Shown here in pieces: positions 24,508-34,218 of a DNA stretch of 55,289 nucleotides. The stretch spans positions 1 to 55,289 of the forward strand of contig JAIOZY010000036.1 of the NCBI GenBank assembly GCA_021740385.1, given 5' to 3'. A program made the position numbers and the translations under genes. Each line of letters starts with the position of its first letter. The stretch's first letter is position 1. This stretch comes from Prolixibacteraceae bacterium. Its GTDB lineage: Bacteria; Bacteroidota; Bacteroidia; Bacteroidales; Prolixibacteraceae. The notes beneath the pieces were generated by a model. It saw nothing but the letters and a program-made list of their open reading frames with translations. It did not search any database and had not been told where the DNA came from.

Positions 24508-25296
24508 ATGCAACGATATTTGATGCAACTGGCATATAACGGTTCGGCCTATTGCGGCTGGCAAATTCAGCCCAATGCAATTACCGTACAGCAAAAGCTA
24601 ACCGAAGCGCTCAGGACACTTTCGAGGGAAGAAGTTGACGTTACCGGTGCCGGGCGTACCGATACGGGTGTTCATGCATCGTTTTTTGTAGCTCATTTCG
24701 ACCTTTCAAAACCAATTACCGATTCCGCCAATTTTTGTTTCAAACTGAATTCAATTTTGCCCAAAGACATTGTTGTGAAACAGGTGTTTCCGGTAAACGA
24801 TGATTTCCATGCCCGTTTTTCAGCCCGCTCCCGTACTTATCATTATTTTATTTCCGACCAAAAGGAGCCTTTTCGTAATGACTTCGTGAATTTTTGCCCC
24901 TACAAATTGGATGTTGATTTGATGAATAAGGGTGCAGAATTATTAAAAAGTTATACCGATTTTACTTCGTTCAGCAAACTGCATACCGATGTAAAAACCA
25001 ACAACTGCAAAATTGAAGAAGCTTTTTGGGCTGAAAAGAATGGCTTATTGGTTTTTGAAATTACCGCCGACCGTTTTTTGCGTAACATGGTACGGGCTAT
25101 TGCAGGTACGCTCATCGATTTGGGACGTGATAAGATTAATTTAACGGAATTGGCAAAAATTGTTGATGCCAAAGACCGCGGGCGGGCAGGGGCTTCGGTG
25201 CCGGCACTGGCCCTGTTCCTCACCGATATTGTTTATCCGGGCGAACTGAATGAAGCGTTGATACGGGATGAACCCCCCTTTTATTTCCATTCGTAA
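24508..25296 (+). CDS. truA: tRNA pseudouridine(38-40) synthase
   Basis: TruA converts uridines 38-40 of tRNA anticodon arms to pseudouridine. The N-terminal LAYNGSAYCGWQIQPNAITVQ, the catalytic Asp in AGRTDTGVHA, ARFSARSRTYHYFI and RFLRNMVRAIAGTLIDLGR are all family hallmarks. It has 262 residues from the ATG at 24508, one base after the stop of the metal-binding protein gene. It probably shares the importer's transcript. It converges with the OFA transporter gene. Confidence 0.95.
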   Translation: MQRYLMQLAYNGSAYCGWQIQPNAITVQQKLTEALRTLSREEVDVTGAGRTDTGVHASFFVAHFDLSKPITDSANFCFKLNSILPKDIVVKQVFPVNDDFHARFSARSRTYHYFISDQKEPFRNDFVNFCPYKLDVDLMNKGAELLKSYTDFTSFSKLHTDVKTNNCKIEEAFWAEKNGLLVFEITADRFLRNMVRAIAGTLIDLGRDKINLTELAKIVDAKDRGRAGASVPALALFLTDIVYPGELNEALIRDEPPFYFHS

Positions 25297-25319
25297 AAGG
25301 TTAGGCAATACACAACTTA

Positions 25320-25341
25320 ACATTCACAATTTTTTGAATGT
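25320..25341. terminator. Candidate terminator between truA and the OFA transporter
   Basis: ACATTCA and TGAATGT arms flank a T-rich loop in the 47-bp convergent gap. Weak T tails on both sides. Confidence 0.35.
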
Positions 25342-25343
25342 GC

Positions 25344-27056
25344 TTATTCCTCGTGATAATATTTACTGTTCACTTTTTTAACCAATAGATTAACAATTAA
25401 CGCAATTGCTAAAAGAGCGGCCATTGTGTACATGGTTGTGTTGTATAAGCCCGAAGTTGGATCAACGGTTTCAGGTGGTGCAATTTCTATCAGTTTTGAC
25501 AAACTAACGGTTTTGGCTTCAACCAATTTATTCAATTGTGATATGGGTTCTCCGAACTTATTCTGAAATACAACAGGATCAACTTTTGCAGCTATTTCTG
25601 CAATGGCTTTGTTAATTGAGGATTCCCGGAGGTATGATATCAATACTGGCCCTAAAATACCGGCAGTACTCCATGCTGTAAGTAGTCTGCCATGAATTCC
25701 ACCAACATGAAATGACCCAAATAAATCGGCAAGATAAGCGGGGATTGTTGCAAATCCTCCTCCGTACATTGTGAAAATGATCATGGTCGATATGTAGAAA
25801 AATATCAACCAGATAAGGTTTGTGCTTGTACCTGCCTGTATCGCAATGATAGGAATTGATAAATAAAGGATAAATCCCATAATGAAAAAAATAGAATACG
25901 TTCTTTTTCGGCCAATGTAGTCCGATACCGATGCCCAGATAAAGCGTCCGCTCATATTAAAAACACTAATCATCAGCACATAAGTTGCTGCAAACGATGC
26001 AGTAACAACAGAACTTAAATTGCTGCCAAAAATTTCGATGATCATTGTTTTTGCCACACCAATAACGGCAATACCTGCTGTAACATTAAAACACAGCATG
26101 ATCCATAACTGGTAGAACTGAGGGGTTCGTATAGCCTTATCGATATGTACACTCTTTGAAGTAATGAGTTTCTTTTCCGACTTTTTTTCATCTGGAGGAG
26201 TCCATCCTTTAGGTTTCCAGTTGAGCTCGGGTATTTTGTAGCTTAATGAGGCTAATAACATAACAACAAAATAGACTATCCCCAGTGTAACGAAGGCTTC
26301 AAAAACGCCGGTGTTTCCTGTTCCAACGGCATACACTCCCTCGGGGCCTTTCAGCGGAAGCGAAGCCATATCTGAAACAGAGCTTACAACAACCTCAACT
26401 TTTTTACCGGCAATTTCTGCAAAGCGTTTCCCTGCTTCGTTGAATAAATTTACCTCGTTAACGTTACCCAGATATTTTGGTAATTCGGCAAAGTGTGCAA
26501 TCAATTTCGATTTTAACGGGGCCGCTATTATTGCACCGCCACCAAAACCCATAATTGCCATTCCTGCCGCCATTCCCCGCCGGTCGGGGAACCAACGAAT
26601 TAATGTACTGACAGGTGACACATAACCAAGGCCTAAGCCACAGCCTCCTATTACACCATATCCGAAATATATGAGCCAAAGTTGATGGTATTTTATACCA
26701 ATACTGCCAATTAAAAAACCACCACCCCAGCAAAGGGCTGCCAGCATACCAACAGTGCGTGGCCCAACTTTTTCCAACCATTTGCCGGCAGTTGCTGCTG
26801 CTAATCCCAAAAACACAATGGCTACTGAAAATATTGAAACAACCGATTTAAAATCCCAGTCTCCGGACGAAGGGGCTACAACGCCTAATTCCCGTGTAAG
26901 TGGAATGTTAAATATACTCCAGGCGTAAACCGAACCAATGCATAAATGAATGGCTATTGATGCTGGTGGAACCAACCAACGGTTAAAACCCGGTTTTGCA
27001 ACAATGCTGTTTTTCGAGAAAAAACGGGCAAGGGAGTTCGAATTTGCTTTGTTCAT
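25344..27056 (-). CDS. OFA-family major facilitator (oxalate/formate antiporter-like)
   Basis: A 570-residue MFS protein of the OFA family. Its hallmarks are SIAIHLCIGSVYAWSIFNIP in helix 1, GLGYVSPVSTLIRWFPDRRG in the helix 4-5 loop and FNMSGRFIWASVSDYIGRKR in the central repeat. A long hydrophilic insertion sits between the two halves (about residues 195-290). The C-terminal part has an extra periplasmic loop (about 475-535) rich in Ile, Lys and Val. Substrate cannot be read from sequence; OFA members carry oxalate, formate, lactate or pyruvate. It is transcribed alone. Confidence 0.88.
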   Translation of the reverse strand: MNKANSNSLARFFSKNSIVAKPGFNRWLVPPASIAIHLCIGSVYAWSIFNIPLTRELGVVAPSSGDWDFKSVVSIFSVAIVFLGLAAATAGKWLEKVGPRTVGMLAALCWGGGFLIGSIGIKYHQLWLIYFGYGVIGGCGLGLGYVSPVSTLIRWFPDRRGMAAGMAIMGFGGGAIIAAPLKSKLIAHFAELPKYLGNVNEVNLFNEAGKRFAEIAGKKVEVVVSSVSDMASLPLKGPEGVYAVGTGNTGVFEAFVTLGIVYFVVMLLASLSYKIPELNWKPKGWTPPDEKKSEKKLITSKSVHIDKAIRTPQFYQLWIMLCFNVTAGIAVIGVAKTMIIEIFGSNLSSVVTASFAATYVLMISVFNMSGRFIWASVSDYIGRKRTYSIFFIMGFILYLSIPIIAIQAGTSTNLIWLIFFYISTMIIFTMYGGGFATIPAYLADLFGSFHVGGIHGRLLTAWSTAGILGPVLISYLRESSINKAIAEIAAKVDPVVFQNKFGEPISQLNKLVEAKTVSLSKLIEIAPPETVDPTSGLYNTTMYTMAALLAIALIVNLLVKKVNSKYYHEE

Positions 27057-27205
27057 TTGATTGTAGGTTTAGGGGGGTAAATATATAATATTATTTTTTT
27101 ACCAAACATTCACGAAAACATTGAATAAATGGCTTCTGAAACAAGCCGAATGAAAGGTGTAATGTAATGTGTATGACAAGAAATCCCGTTAATATATAGA
27201 ACGGT

Positions 27206-27239
27206 ATAAAAAAAGGCTGCCCGTTTTTGAGCAGCCTTT
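27206..27239 (-). terminator. Intrinsic terminator of the susCD operon
   Basis: AAGGCTGC and GCAGCCTT arms form an 8-bp stem about 30 bp after the SusD stop, followed on the minus strand by a run of T. A classical rho-independent terminator. Confidence 0.8.
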
Positions 27240-27267
27240 GAATATTTAACTAAACCATGTTTTTCTG

Positions 27268-29118
27268 TTAGTAGCCGGGATTTTGGGTAACTGCACCGTT
27301 GGTATTGGCAATTTCGGCCTCGGGTATGGGCCAAAGCTCATGTTTGCCCGATTGGAAAGCATCGCCAAATTGTTCCTGAACGGTCCCTTTGGGGCATTCG
27401 GTATACTGGTAATCCAAGGCTTCAGTCAATACCTGTTGTGCCCTGCGTGTACGTACAAGGTCCCAGTATTGGTGGCCTTCGAAAGCGAGTTCAACACGGC
27501 GTTCGGCATAAATATCCTCAAGGGTTACAGCCGAAAGCGCCTGCGGGTAACCGGTGTTGCCCGAGTTCCGGGCCCTTTCGCGAACACGGTTAATCCAGGT
27601 AAGGGCATCGGAGGTGTTACCGATATGAACGGCAGCTTCGGCGCCCATCAGCAGCAGGTCGGCAAAACGGAACATTTTGGTGTTTTGCGGCATATCGCCC
27701 AGCGATCCGCGTACATTGTTAAATATTGGGTCGGTAAAATATTTCCAGGTTACATAACCCGTTGCGGGGTGGTTGTAATAAGGTGAAATAAAAACCGAGT
27801 CGGGATAAGCTGCCCGCAGTTCTTCGTTGTCGTAATAAAACGGAACTTTATCTTCGGCCGTAATTACGGTTAGTTTAAACCGTGGGTCAAGAATTTCACT
27901 GTCAACAACAGCGCCAATGTCGTGATAAGCTGTTTCAATGTAATACTTGGTGGGCAGGATAAAACCCCAGAAATAATCCTGCTCAAGGTATTCATGTTCT
28001 TTTGTGATCACGTTAATGGTCCAGGCATAAACACCCCGTGGCCCGTAGTAACGTGGTAGCAGGTTTCCTTCCTGTCCTTCGGGGAAAGTACTCGAGCCGG
28101 TTTGCATGTGCTGGATGTCGAAGATCGACTCGGCACAGTTGTTGGCTTCGGGTTGCCAGATCCATTTGTAAGGTACCATTTCGGTTTCGAACGTTCCGTT
28201 TTTACCGAGGCGGGTAACAACGTGGGTTTCGTTATGGCCGCTTTCGCCAATCAGGTAATAAACGCCTGAATTGATCACCTCTTTTGCTGCATCGTAGGCA
28301 TTTTGCCATTTTTCCTGGTACAGGTAAGTTTTTGCCAGGTATGATTTAGCTGCGCCCCATGTGGCACGTCCAATATTGCTGGCGTCGTGCTGTTTTGGAA
28401 GCAATTCGGCAGCCTGGATGAAATCTTCTTCAATGCGTTCCCAGGTGTATTCCAGTTCCGGCCTTTCCTGGTTCCATTCGTCTTGTAATAAAACGTGGTC
28501 GACAAACGGCACCCCTTTCAACTCTCCGTCAAAATCCTGCTGGAGTTGGGGCTCCCCACCAAAATTACGCTGAAGGATAAAATGGAAAAAGCCCCTCAAA
28601 AAATAAGCTTCACCAAGTAGCCTTTTCCTAAGTTCATCATCAAATCCTTCAATGGGTTCACTGATGTAGAATATTACCAGGTTACAGCGGTAAACGCCCC
28701 GGTACATCCAGTTCCACATATTAATACAATAGGGATTGGTTGCAACGGTACCAAATTTCATCATTTCCTGCAGGAAAGGCTGGTCGCCGCCCCCGGGTTC
28801 GCCGCCGGTAAGGGCATCGCCCGAGCAAACAACACCGGCCAGTTCGGCACGTTCGTAATTTTCGCCAAGCTGCAAAATGTCATAAGCAGCATTAATGCCC
28901 TGTACAGCACCACTTTCGCTGGTATAAAACGATGCATCGGTAGGGGTGTGTGGCTTTTTATCGAGATAAGCCTCTTCGTCGCATGCCGTAGTTGCCAGTA
29001 AAAAAACGGCAACCAGGGCAAAGCAAAACTTACTGCCGGTTTTCAGGTAACGGGCAGTGCTCTGAAATCCGTTTCGGGTTTTCAGAATTGTATCGTGTAT
29101 TGAATTGATTCGTTTCAT
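27268..29118 (-). CDS. SusD/RagB-family outer-membrane nutrient-binding lipoprotein
   Basis: SusD-like lipoproteins cap a SusC TonB channel and capture ligand at the cell surface. This 616-residue protein has a basic N-terminus, a hydrophobic stretch with lipobox-like LLATTAC, then the SusD start pattern (DEEAYLDKKPHTPTDASFY). Helical TPR-like segments follow, and the family C-terminus (ERRVELAFEGHQYWDLVR...LWPIPEAEI...TQNPGY). It starts 28 bp after susC. The N-terminal 35 residues before the hydrophobic core are long for a signal peptide; an internal start is possible. No glycosidase gene adjoins the pair, so the substrate is unclear. Confidence 0.93.
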   Translation of the reverse strand: MKRINSIHDTILKTRNGFQSTARYLKTGSKFCFALVAVFLLATTACDEEAYLDKKPHTPTDASFYTSESGAVQGINAAYDILQLGENYERAELAGVVCSGDALTGGEPGGGDQPFLQEMMKFGTVATNPYCINMWNWMYRGVYRCNLVIFYISEPIEGFDDELRKRLLGEAYFLRGFFHFILQRNFGGEPQLQQDFDGELKGVPFVDHVLLQDEWNQERPELEYTWERIEEDFIQAAELLPKQHDASNIGRATWGAAKSYLAKTYLYQEKWQNAYDAAKEVINSGVYYLIGESGHNETHVVTRLGKNGTFETEMVPYKWIWQPEANNCAESIFDIQHMQTGSSTFPEGQEGNLLPRYYGPRGVYAWTINVITKEHEYLEQDYFWGFILPTKYYIETAYHDIGAVVDSEILDPRFKLTVITAEDKVPFYYDNEELRAAYPDSVFISPYYNHPATGYVTWKYFTDPIFNNVRGSLGDMPQNTKMFRFADLLLMGAEAAVHIGNTSDALTWINRVRERARNSGNTGYPQALSAVTLEDIYAERRVELAFEGHQYWDLVRTRRAQQVLTEALDYQYTECPKGTVQEQFGDAFQSGKHELWPIPEAEIANTNGAVTQNPGY

Positions 29119-29145
29119 TTCAAATAATTTAATGGTTTCAAACAG

Positions 29146-32100
29146 TTAAAACGTCAGGTTAAGACCAACCGAAAGTGATTTTGCCAGCGGGTACATGCCC
29201 CTGTCTACGCCAATGTCGAGGAAACCGCGTTGCGAAACGCTTGATCCCTGGTCGTTACCAGAACCAATTTCGGGGTCGAACCCGTTGTAGTTATGGAACG
29301 AGAAGTAGTTTTGGGCATTGACATAAATACGTGCACTTTCAATTCCGATATTGCCCAAAAGAGACGGAGGCAGCGAGTAACCCAACTGGATTGTTTTAAT
29401 GCGGAAGAAACTTCCGTCTTTCACATACCTGTCGGAGAAGCGCAGGTTGGCTTCGTTTTGAGATGAAGTTGTTAACCGGGGTATCGATGTTTGATCGCCT
29501 TCCTGGGTCCAGTGGTCGAGCATGGTTGTTGCCAGGTTCCAGTAGCAGTTACCGCTTTCGTGGTAGTAAATCATGCCCTGGAAAATATCGTTGCCATACA
29601 CGCCCTGCCCAAACACTTTCAGGTCGAATCCTTTGTAGGCAAGGTCTATATTGATCGCATAAGTAAAGTCGGGATGGGGATTACCAATGTAAGCCATGTC
29701 TTCACTCGATATGTATCCGTCGCCGTTAACATCTTTCATTTTAATGTCGCCGGGTTCGGCCCTGCCGTCGTAATTGGCCCTTTTTTTGCCTAAGGCAATA
29801 GCGGCCTGTTCGTTAAGCAGTTCAATTTCTTCTTCGGTTTGATAAATACCATCGGTTACATAACCGTAGAAACAGGCTATGGGCATGCCTACTTCGGTAC
29901 GCGACACATAGTTGCTCTGGCTCCTGAAAGCTGCGCTTGCTATGTATTGTCCTGAATCGCCCAAAGCGGTTACTTCATTTTGTACATGGCCCAGGTTAGC
30001 ACCAATGGAATAACTGAAGTCGTTTATTTTATTTTTGTGGGTAATGTTCAAGTCAAACCCTTTGTTCGATACCGATCCCGCATTGGTATATGGGAAATCC
30101 TGAATGCCCGACATACCTGAGACAGGCACCTGTGCAAGCATGTCGTTTGTAAGCCTGATAAAGTAGTCGAAGTTAACCGACAATTTATTGGCAAAGAAGT
30201 TGGCATCGAGCCCGATGTTGGTTTGTTCGGTCGATTCCCATTTGATGCCCTGGTTGGCATAACCGTGTGGGGCGCCACCGCTGTAAGCCTGCTGATTACC
30301 ATAAGCACCCAGCGTGTATGCATGTATTTCGCCGCTGGTAACACTTGTGTAAGCTGCATAGTTACCGATTTCCTGGTTACCAAGCAATCCCCAGCCACCG
30401 CGTAGTTTCAGGAATGTGACAATATCGGTTTTCGGGAAGAACGATTCTTCTGTAATTTTCCAGCCTGCGGCAAACGACGGGAAGTTACCCCAGCGGTTCG
30501 ATACACCAAATTTGCTGGAACCGTCGCGGCGGAACGAAGCCGTAAGATCGTAACGGTTATCGAACGAGTAGATTAAACGGCCAAGGTACGAGATCATTGA
30601 AGCATCCCACGGTACCCCTGAAAAATTGAGGGTGGGGAGTACCCCGGCAACATCTTCATACTGCACTTCCGATTCAATTCCACGGTTGGCCATAAACCAC
30701 ATGTCGGGATTGTCAGGCACATCGTTGGTTTGACGCAACGACAAACGGTACGATTGCTGCTGTGCTGTATACCCGGCAAGAAACTGAACATCGTGCTTAT
30801 CGGCAAAGGTTTTTTGCAGTGTTAGCAGTTGCTCGAAGATCATCATGTCCGATTTGAATGAACCGTTGAACAGGGTTGTTTGTGTGGCCATGTTATCGCT
30901 CGATTCATAGAATATGGGCGTAAACTGTTCGTTTTCGTGGCGGTTAATCTCCATCCCAACGCTCGATTTGAACGTCATCCATGAAAAGGGTTTGATTTCA
31001 ATGTAAGCGCTTCCCAGCAATTGTAACGATTGCAACACGTTGTGGTTACGTACAATTTGCCCGATGGGGTTGCCAATGTTGTTTTTGGTTGGCCCGCTGG
31101 GATTACCTTCCGAATTATACACGGGTTGCGTGGGGTCGGCCGTAATGGCTTGTGTTACTACCGATGAGTATTCGTTTTGCTCGGGAATGATGTTCCGGGT
31201 TGAATACGACAGCCCGATGTTTTCGCCCACGGTAAGCCAGGGTTTTACATCCGATCTTGTATTTACACGGAAGGTAAAACGTTCGTAATCGGAACCTTTA
31301 ATGATTCCTTCCTGGTTGTAATAACTGGCGATAATGGCGCTGTTTATCTTATCGGAAGCATTCAGGAAGTTAACCTGAAGGTTGGATACCTGTGCCTGAC
31401 GGAAAATTTCGTCCTGCCAGTCGGTATGGTTTACCGTTGAACTATCGGCCCATTCGTACCCGGCTGCATTCCGCATGGTGGTCCACTGTGTGCCGTCCAT
31501 TACTTCGTATTTTTTTGCAACCGATTGAACACCGGTATAGGCATCGACTGAAATCTGCGATTTTCCTGCTTTGGCCTTTTTGGTTGTAATAAGCACAACG
31601 CCGTTGGCTGCACGTGCACCGTAAATGGCAGCAGCCGAAGCATCTTTCAATACTTCAAGCGATTCGATATCGCCCGGGTTTAACATCCCAACCGACTCGG
31701 CCGATACGGGTACGCCATCGATCACATAAAACGGGTTGGGGTTGGTTATGGTACCCATGCCCCTGATGCGTACGGTAGGCGAAGCGCCCGGTGCACCCGA
31801 GTTGCTTGTAACCGTAACACCGGCCGTGCGGCCCTGAAGGGCCTGGTCGATACCCGATCCCACGTTTTCGCGGATTTTTTCTTCACTTACAGAGGCCACG
31901 GCGCCGGTCAAATCACTTTTCTTAACCGTACCATAACCAATTACTACAACATCGGAAATGCCCATGACATCCGATTCCAGTTGTATGTTGAACACCTCGC
32001 GGCCTTCAACTTCAATTTCCTGTGTTTTATACGAAACATAAGAAACCTGAATGGTGCTGCCCGGGTTCACGCTTAGCGTGAAGTTCCCGTCAACATCGGT

Positions 32101-32340
32101 GATGGTGCCGTTTGTTGTCCCAACTTCGATGATTGAAGCGCCGGGAAGGCTTTCGTTGGTCTCGGCATCTTTAACACTGCCCCTGATCACTTTCTTGTCC
32201 TGTTGTGATGCGGTGTTTGTTTTTGGAACGTTACTGTAAACGTTTCCACAGGTGAAAGTAAAAACCAGAAGCAAAACCATGAACACCGGTATGAATGTGT
32301 TCATCTGTTTTTTTCGTAGGTTCAATGCATAATTTTTCAT
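29146..32340 (-). CDS. SusC/RagA-family TonB-linked outer-membrane channel
   Basis: The 1064-residue protein has a signal peptide, a carboxypeptidase-regulatory-like domain (VIRGSVKDAETNESLPGASI), the plug domain (GYGTVKKSDLTGAVASVSEE; DVVVIGYG), and a long beta-barrel ending in the aromatic-terminal pattern SVGLNLTF. The SusC-specific GIDQALQGRTAGVTVTSNSG, MGTITNPNPFYVIDGVPV and DASAAAIYGARAANGVVLIT motifs are all present. Paired with SusD downstream it forms a TonB-driven importer for glycans or peptides. No anti-sigma/ECF or hybrid two-component gene lies nearby, so regulation is not evident. Confidence 0.95.
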   Translation of the reverse strand: MKNYALNLRKKQMNTFIPVFMVLLLVFTFTCGNVYSNVPKTNTASQQDKKVIRGSVKDAETNESLPGASIIEVGTTNGTITDVDGNFTLSVNPGSTIQVSYVSYKTQEIEVEGREVFNIQLESDVMGISDVVVIGYGTVKKSDLTGAVASVSEEKIRENVGSGIDQALQGRTAGVTVTSNSGAPGASPTVRIRGMGTITNPNPFYVIDGVPVSAESVGMLNPGDIESLEVLKDASAAAIYGARAANGVVLITTKKAKAGKSQISVDAYTGVQSVAKKYEVMDGTQWTTMRNAAGYEWADSSTVNHTDWQDEIFRQAQVSNLQVNFLNASDKINSAIIASYYNQEGIIKGSDYERFTFRVNTRSDVKPWLTVGENIGLSYSTRNIIPEQNEYSSVVTQAITADPTQPVYNSEGNPSGPTKNNIGNPIGQIVRNHNVLQSLQLLGSAYIEIKPFSWMTFKSSVGMEINRHENEQFTPIFYESSDNMATQTTLFNGSFKSDMMIFEQLLTLQKTFADKHDVQFLAGYTAQQQSYRLSLRQTNDVPDNPDMWFMANRGIESEVQYEDVAGVLPTLNFSGVPWDASMISYLGRLIYSFDNRYDLTASFRRDGSSKFGVSNRWGNFPSFAAGWKITEESFFPKTDIVTFLKLRGGWGLLGNQEIGNYAAYTSVTSGEIHAYTLGAYGNQQAYSGGAPHGYANQGIKWESTEQTNIGLDANFFANKLSVNFDYFIRLTNDMLAQVPVSGMSGIQDFPYTNAGSVSNKGFDLNITHKNKINDFSYSIGANLGHVQNEVTALGDSGQYIASAAFRSQSNYVSRTEVGMPIACFYGYVTDGIYQTEEEIELLNEQAAIALGKKRANYDGRAEPGDIKMKDVNGDGYISSEDMAYIGNPHPDFTYAINIDLAYKGFDLKVFGQGVYGNDIFQGMIYYHESGNCYWNLATTMLDHWTQEGDQTSIPRLTTSSQNEANLRFSDRYVKDGSFFRIKTIQLGYSLPPSLLGNIGIESARIYVNAQNYFSFHNYNGFDPEIGSGNDQGSSVSQRGFLDIGVDRGMYPLAKSLSVGLNLTF

Positions 32341-32419
32341 ACTGTTTTAGGTTAATAATTAACAAGGTTATTACTTAATGGTTATTGCATTCGTCATTAA
32401 TTTTAAAAATCGAAAATTA

Positions 32420-32427
32420 CAAAAATA
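32420..32427 (-). promoter_or_regulatory. Possible promoter -7 box of susC
   Basis: The minus strand reads TATTTTTG (TAnnTTTG), 80 bp before the susC start. No TTG at the -33 spacing. The rest of 32341-32954 holds the AACCTT repeat and the terminator described separately, and no gene. Confidence 0.35.
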
Positions 32428-32724
32428 TTTTTTACTTTTTCAGTAATGTTAAAAAGTTTTGTGTATTTTTTACACATTTATTGAAATTAATGCTTTTTTC
32501 CACGTTATCAGGCAGGTTTGTGCTTCGTTTTTTTCAGGGTATGTATTCAGTACAATGTCTAATTGTTAATCGATACGCGATATTCTTGATGATAGAAAAA
32601 TAAGACCTCAAAACTTTTCTGAACGTTCGGGGGATACTTGCTACTTGCTATTTGATGTTCGATATTTTGTTTTCCATCCCAACCTCAACCTAATGCGACG
32701 CAGGAGAACTCCCGCGAAGCGGGA

Positions 32725-32800
32725 AACCTTAACCTTAACCTTAACCTTAACCTTAACCTTAACCTTAACCTTAACCTTAACCTTAGCCTTAGCCTTAGCC
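32725..32800. repeat. Tandem hexamer repeat (AACCTT)10 with (AGCCTT) variants
   Basis: Ten uninterrupted AACCTT units run from 32725 to 32784, followed by two AGCCTT units and a partial third. The block lies in the gap between the susC 5' end and the T9SS protein's 3' end. A short TGCGACG motif flanks both sides (about 32694 and 32803). An open frame crossing the repeat is only a product of its periodicity. Confidence 0.9.
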
Positions 32801-32896
32801 TACTGCGACGAAAATCTCTCGATAGAAATAATACGTCCCACCAGAAAGTTCACTTGATCCGGCACTACCGATACAATATATATAATAGGGGGCACA

Positions 32897-32930
32897 AAAA
32901 AAACAGGCTGCAAAATTGCAGCCTGTTTTT
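32897..32930 (-). terminator. Intrinsic terminator after the CBM9-like T9SS protein
   Basis: AACAGGCTGC and GCAGCCTGTT arms form a 10-bp stem with an AAAATT loop, and a long T run follows on the minus strand. The plus side also has a T tract, so it may act both ways. Confidence 0.85.
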
Positions 32931-32954
32931 ATATTGTGTGCTGATGACCGTTTT

Positions 32955-33923
32955 TTATTTCTTGGTCAGTCTAGCAGATCCGACATGTTTGTCGTTGTTG
33001 TAAACATTAACTACATAAACACCATTTGAAAGGTCGCTTACGTTAAGTGTACGTGAAGCTGTAGCAATCGACTTAACTTCTTGTCCAAGAATGTTTGAAA
33101 TAACAACCCTGTTGAAATTGGCAGCGATGGTAACGGTGCTGCTTGCAGGATTTGGATAAACATTCATGCTCAGGTTTTTGAGCGAACTTGGGCTGCTTAC
33201 TTCTTCTAGCGTGATGGTACCGCAACCGTCCATGTTGTTCCAGCATTCGTCAACTGTACCGTCGCTTTGCCATACGGCCCTTTGACGTGCAGTGGTGATG
33301 CCTTCGTCCTGGTCGATAATGGTTACGTCGAAACCGATGTCACCAAGGGCACGGGCTGATTCTACATCCAAAGCAACGCCATCGGCATTAATAAGAGAAC
33401 TCCATGGTACAGCGTGTTCGTAAACATAGTCGTCGCCGGCAAGTGAATAACAGTAGGTTGAAGCAGGCTTTGGATAAGCCGATTCAACTTCCTGAACAAT
33501 GTCATACTGGTCTTCGAGGAAACCATCAGCGAGCTGCCAGTGGCCGGTTTCGGCATGTTGGCAACCTTGTCCGTCGGCAATGTTTTCGTTTACATCCCAG
33601 TAAACTTCGGGTTTGTCATATTCCCATGTGTTACCGCCCGACATCCATGCAGGATAGTGTCCACCCTGGTCGAATACTTCAACGAGCACATAGCAGTTGT
33701 CGTCGTCGTAAAGGGCTTTCCAGTACGAACCTTCAACGGTTGGAGTTTCTTCCAGGAAAGGAAGTTCAATAAGAACGGGGTCTACAGCGTCCCAAAGTTC
33801 TTCAATGTAAGCGTCGATTTCCACAGGCTCAGTGGTGTATGCAACGTCTACATTAACACCTGTTTGAGCGATCAAACTTCCACATACGAGAAGAGCAATC
33901 AATAAAGAGTAAATTTTCTTCAT
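32955..33923 (-). CDS. Secreted CBM9-like protein with a type IX secretion C-terminal sorting domain
   Basis: The 322-residue protein has a signal peptide (LLIALLVCGSLIAQ). A central domain of about 220 residues begins DVAYTTEPVEIDAYIEELWD and contains YWKALYDDDNCYVLVEVFDQ and WEYDKPEVYWDVNE, which resembles family 9 carbohydrate-binding modules. It ends in a T9SS type A sorting domain (MNVYPNPASSTVTI ... LSNGVYVVNVYNN). It is thus predicted to be exported through T9SS and attached to or released from the surface. No catalytic domain is seen. It is transcribed alone, with a -7 box at 33974-33981 and a strong terminator. Confidence 0.82.
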   Translation of the reverse strand: MKKIYSLLIALLVCGSLIAQTGVNVDVAYTTEPVEIDAYIEELWDAVDPVLIELPFLEETPTVEGSYWKALYDDDNCYVLVEVFDQGGHYPAWMSGGNTWEYDKPEVYWDVNENIADGQGCQHAETGHWQLADGFLEDQYDIVQEVESAYPKPASTYCYSLAGDDYVYEHAVPWSSLINADGVALDVESARALGDIGFDVTIIDQDEGITTARQRAVWQSDGTVDECWNNMDGCGTITLEEVSSPSSLKNLSMNVYPNPASSTVTIAANFNRVVISNILGQEVKSIATASRTLNVSDLSNGVYVVNVYNNDKHVGSARLTKK

Positions 33924-33973
33924 AGTTTAAACATTTAATTAACATTAGTTATTAATAGTAATTATCGAAAAAT

Positions 33974-33981
33974 CAAAATTA
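33974..33981 (-). promoter_or_regulatory. Promoter -7 box of the CBM9-like gene
   Basis: The minus strand reads TAATTTTG, matching TAnnTTTG, about 50 nt before the start at 33923. No clear -33 TTG. The remaining A/T-rich gap to 34218 shows nothing else. Confidence 0.45.
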
Positions 33982-34218
33982 CTTTCAAATACGGGTTGAA
34001 GGTAAATGATTCATAAATAATTTCCAAATTTCATTTAAAATTTTTTTTCTCAGTTATGCCTGTTTTCAGCACTTACATAAAAATCAAAGCTATAAAATTT
34101 GTTGATAAAGGCATAACATTATCCGAATAAAAATTTAAGAATCAATGCAAAGTGTATTTTTTACCCTTAGTGTGCGTGTTGTGAATAACTCGTTACCCGT
34201 AAAAAAGCTGAAAAAATG

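Noticed and set aside
32645-32857. Open frame TLTLTLTL over the AACCTT repeat
   Set aside because: A six-base repeat gives a stop-free two-residue repeat by chance; no start context or homology.
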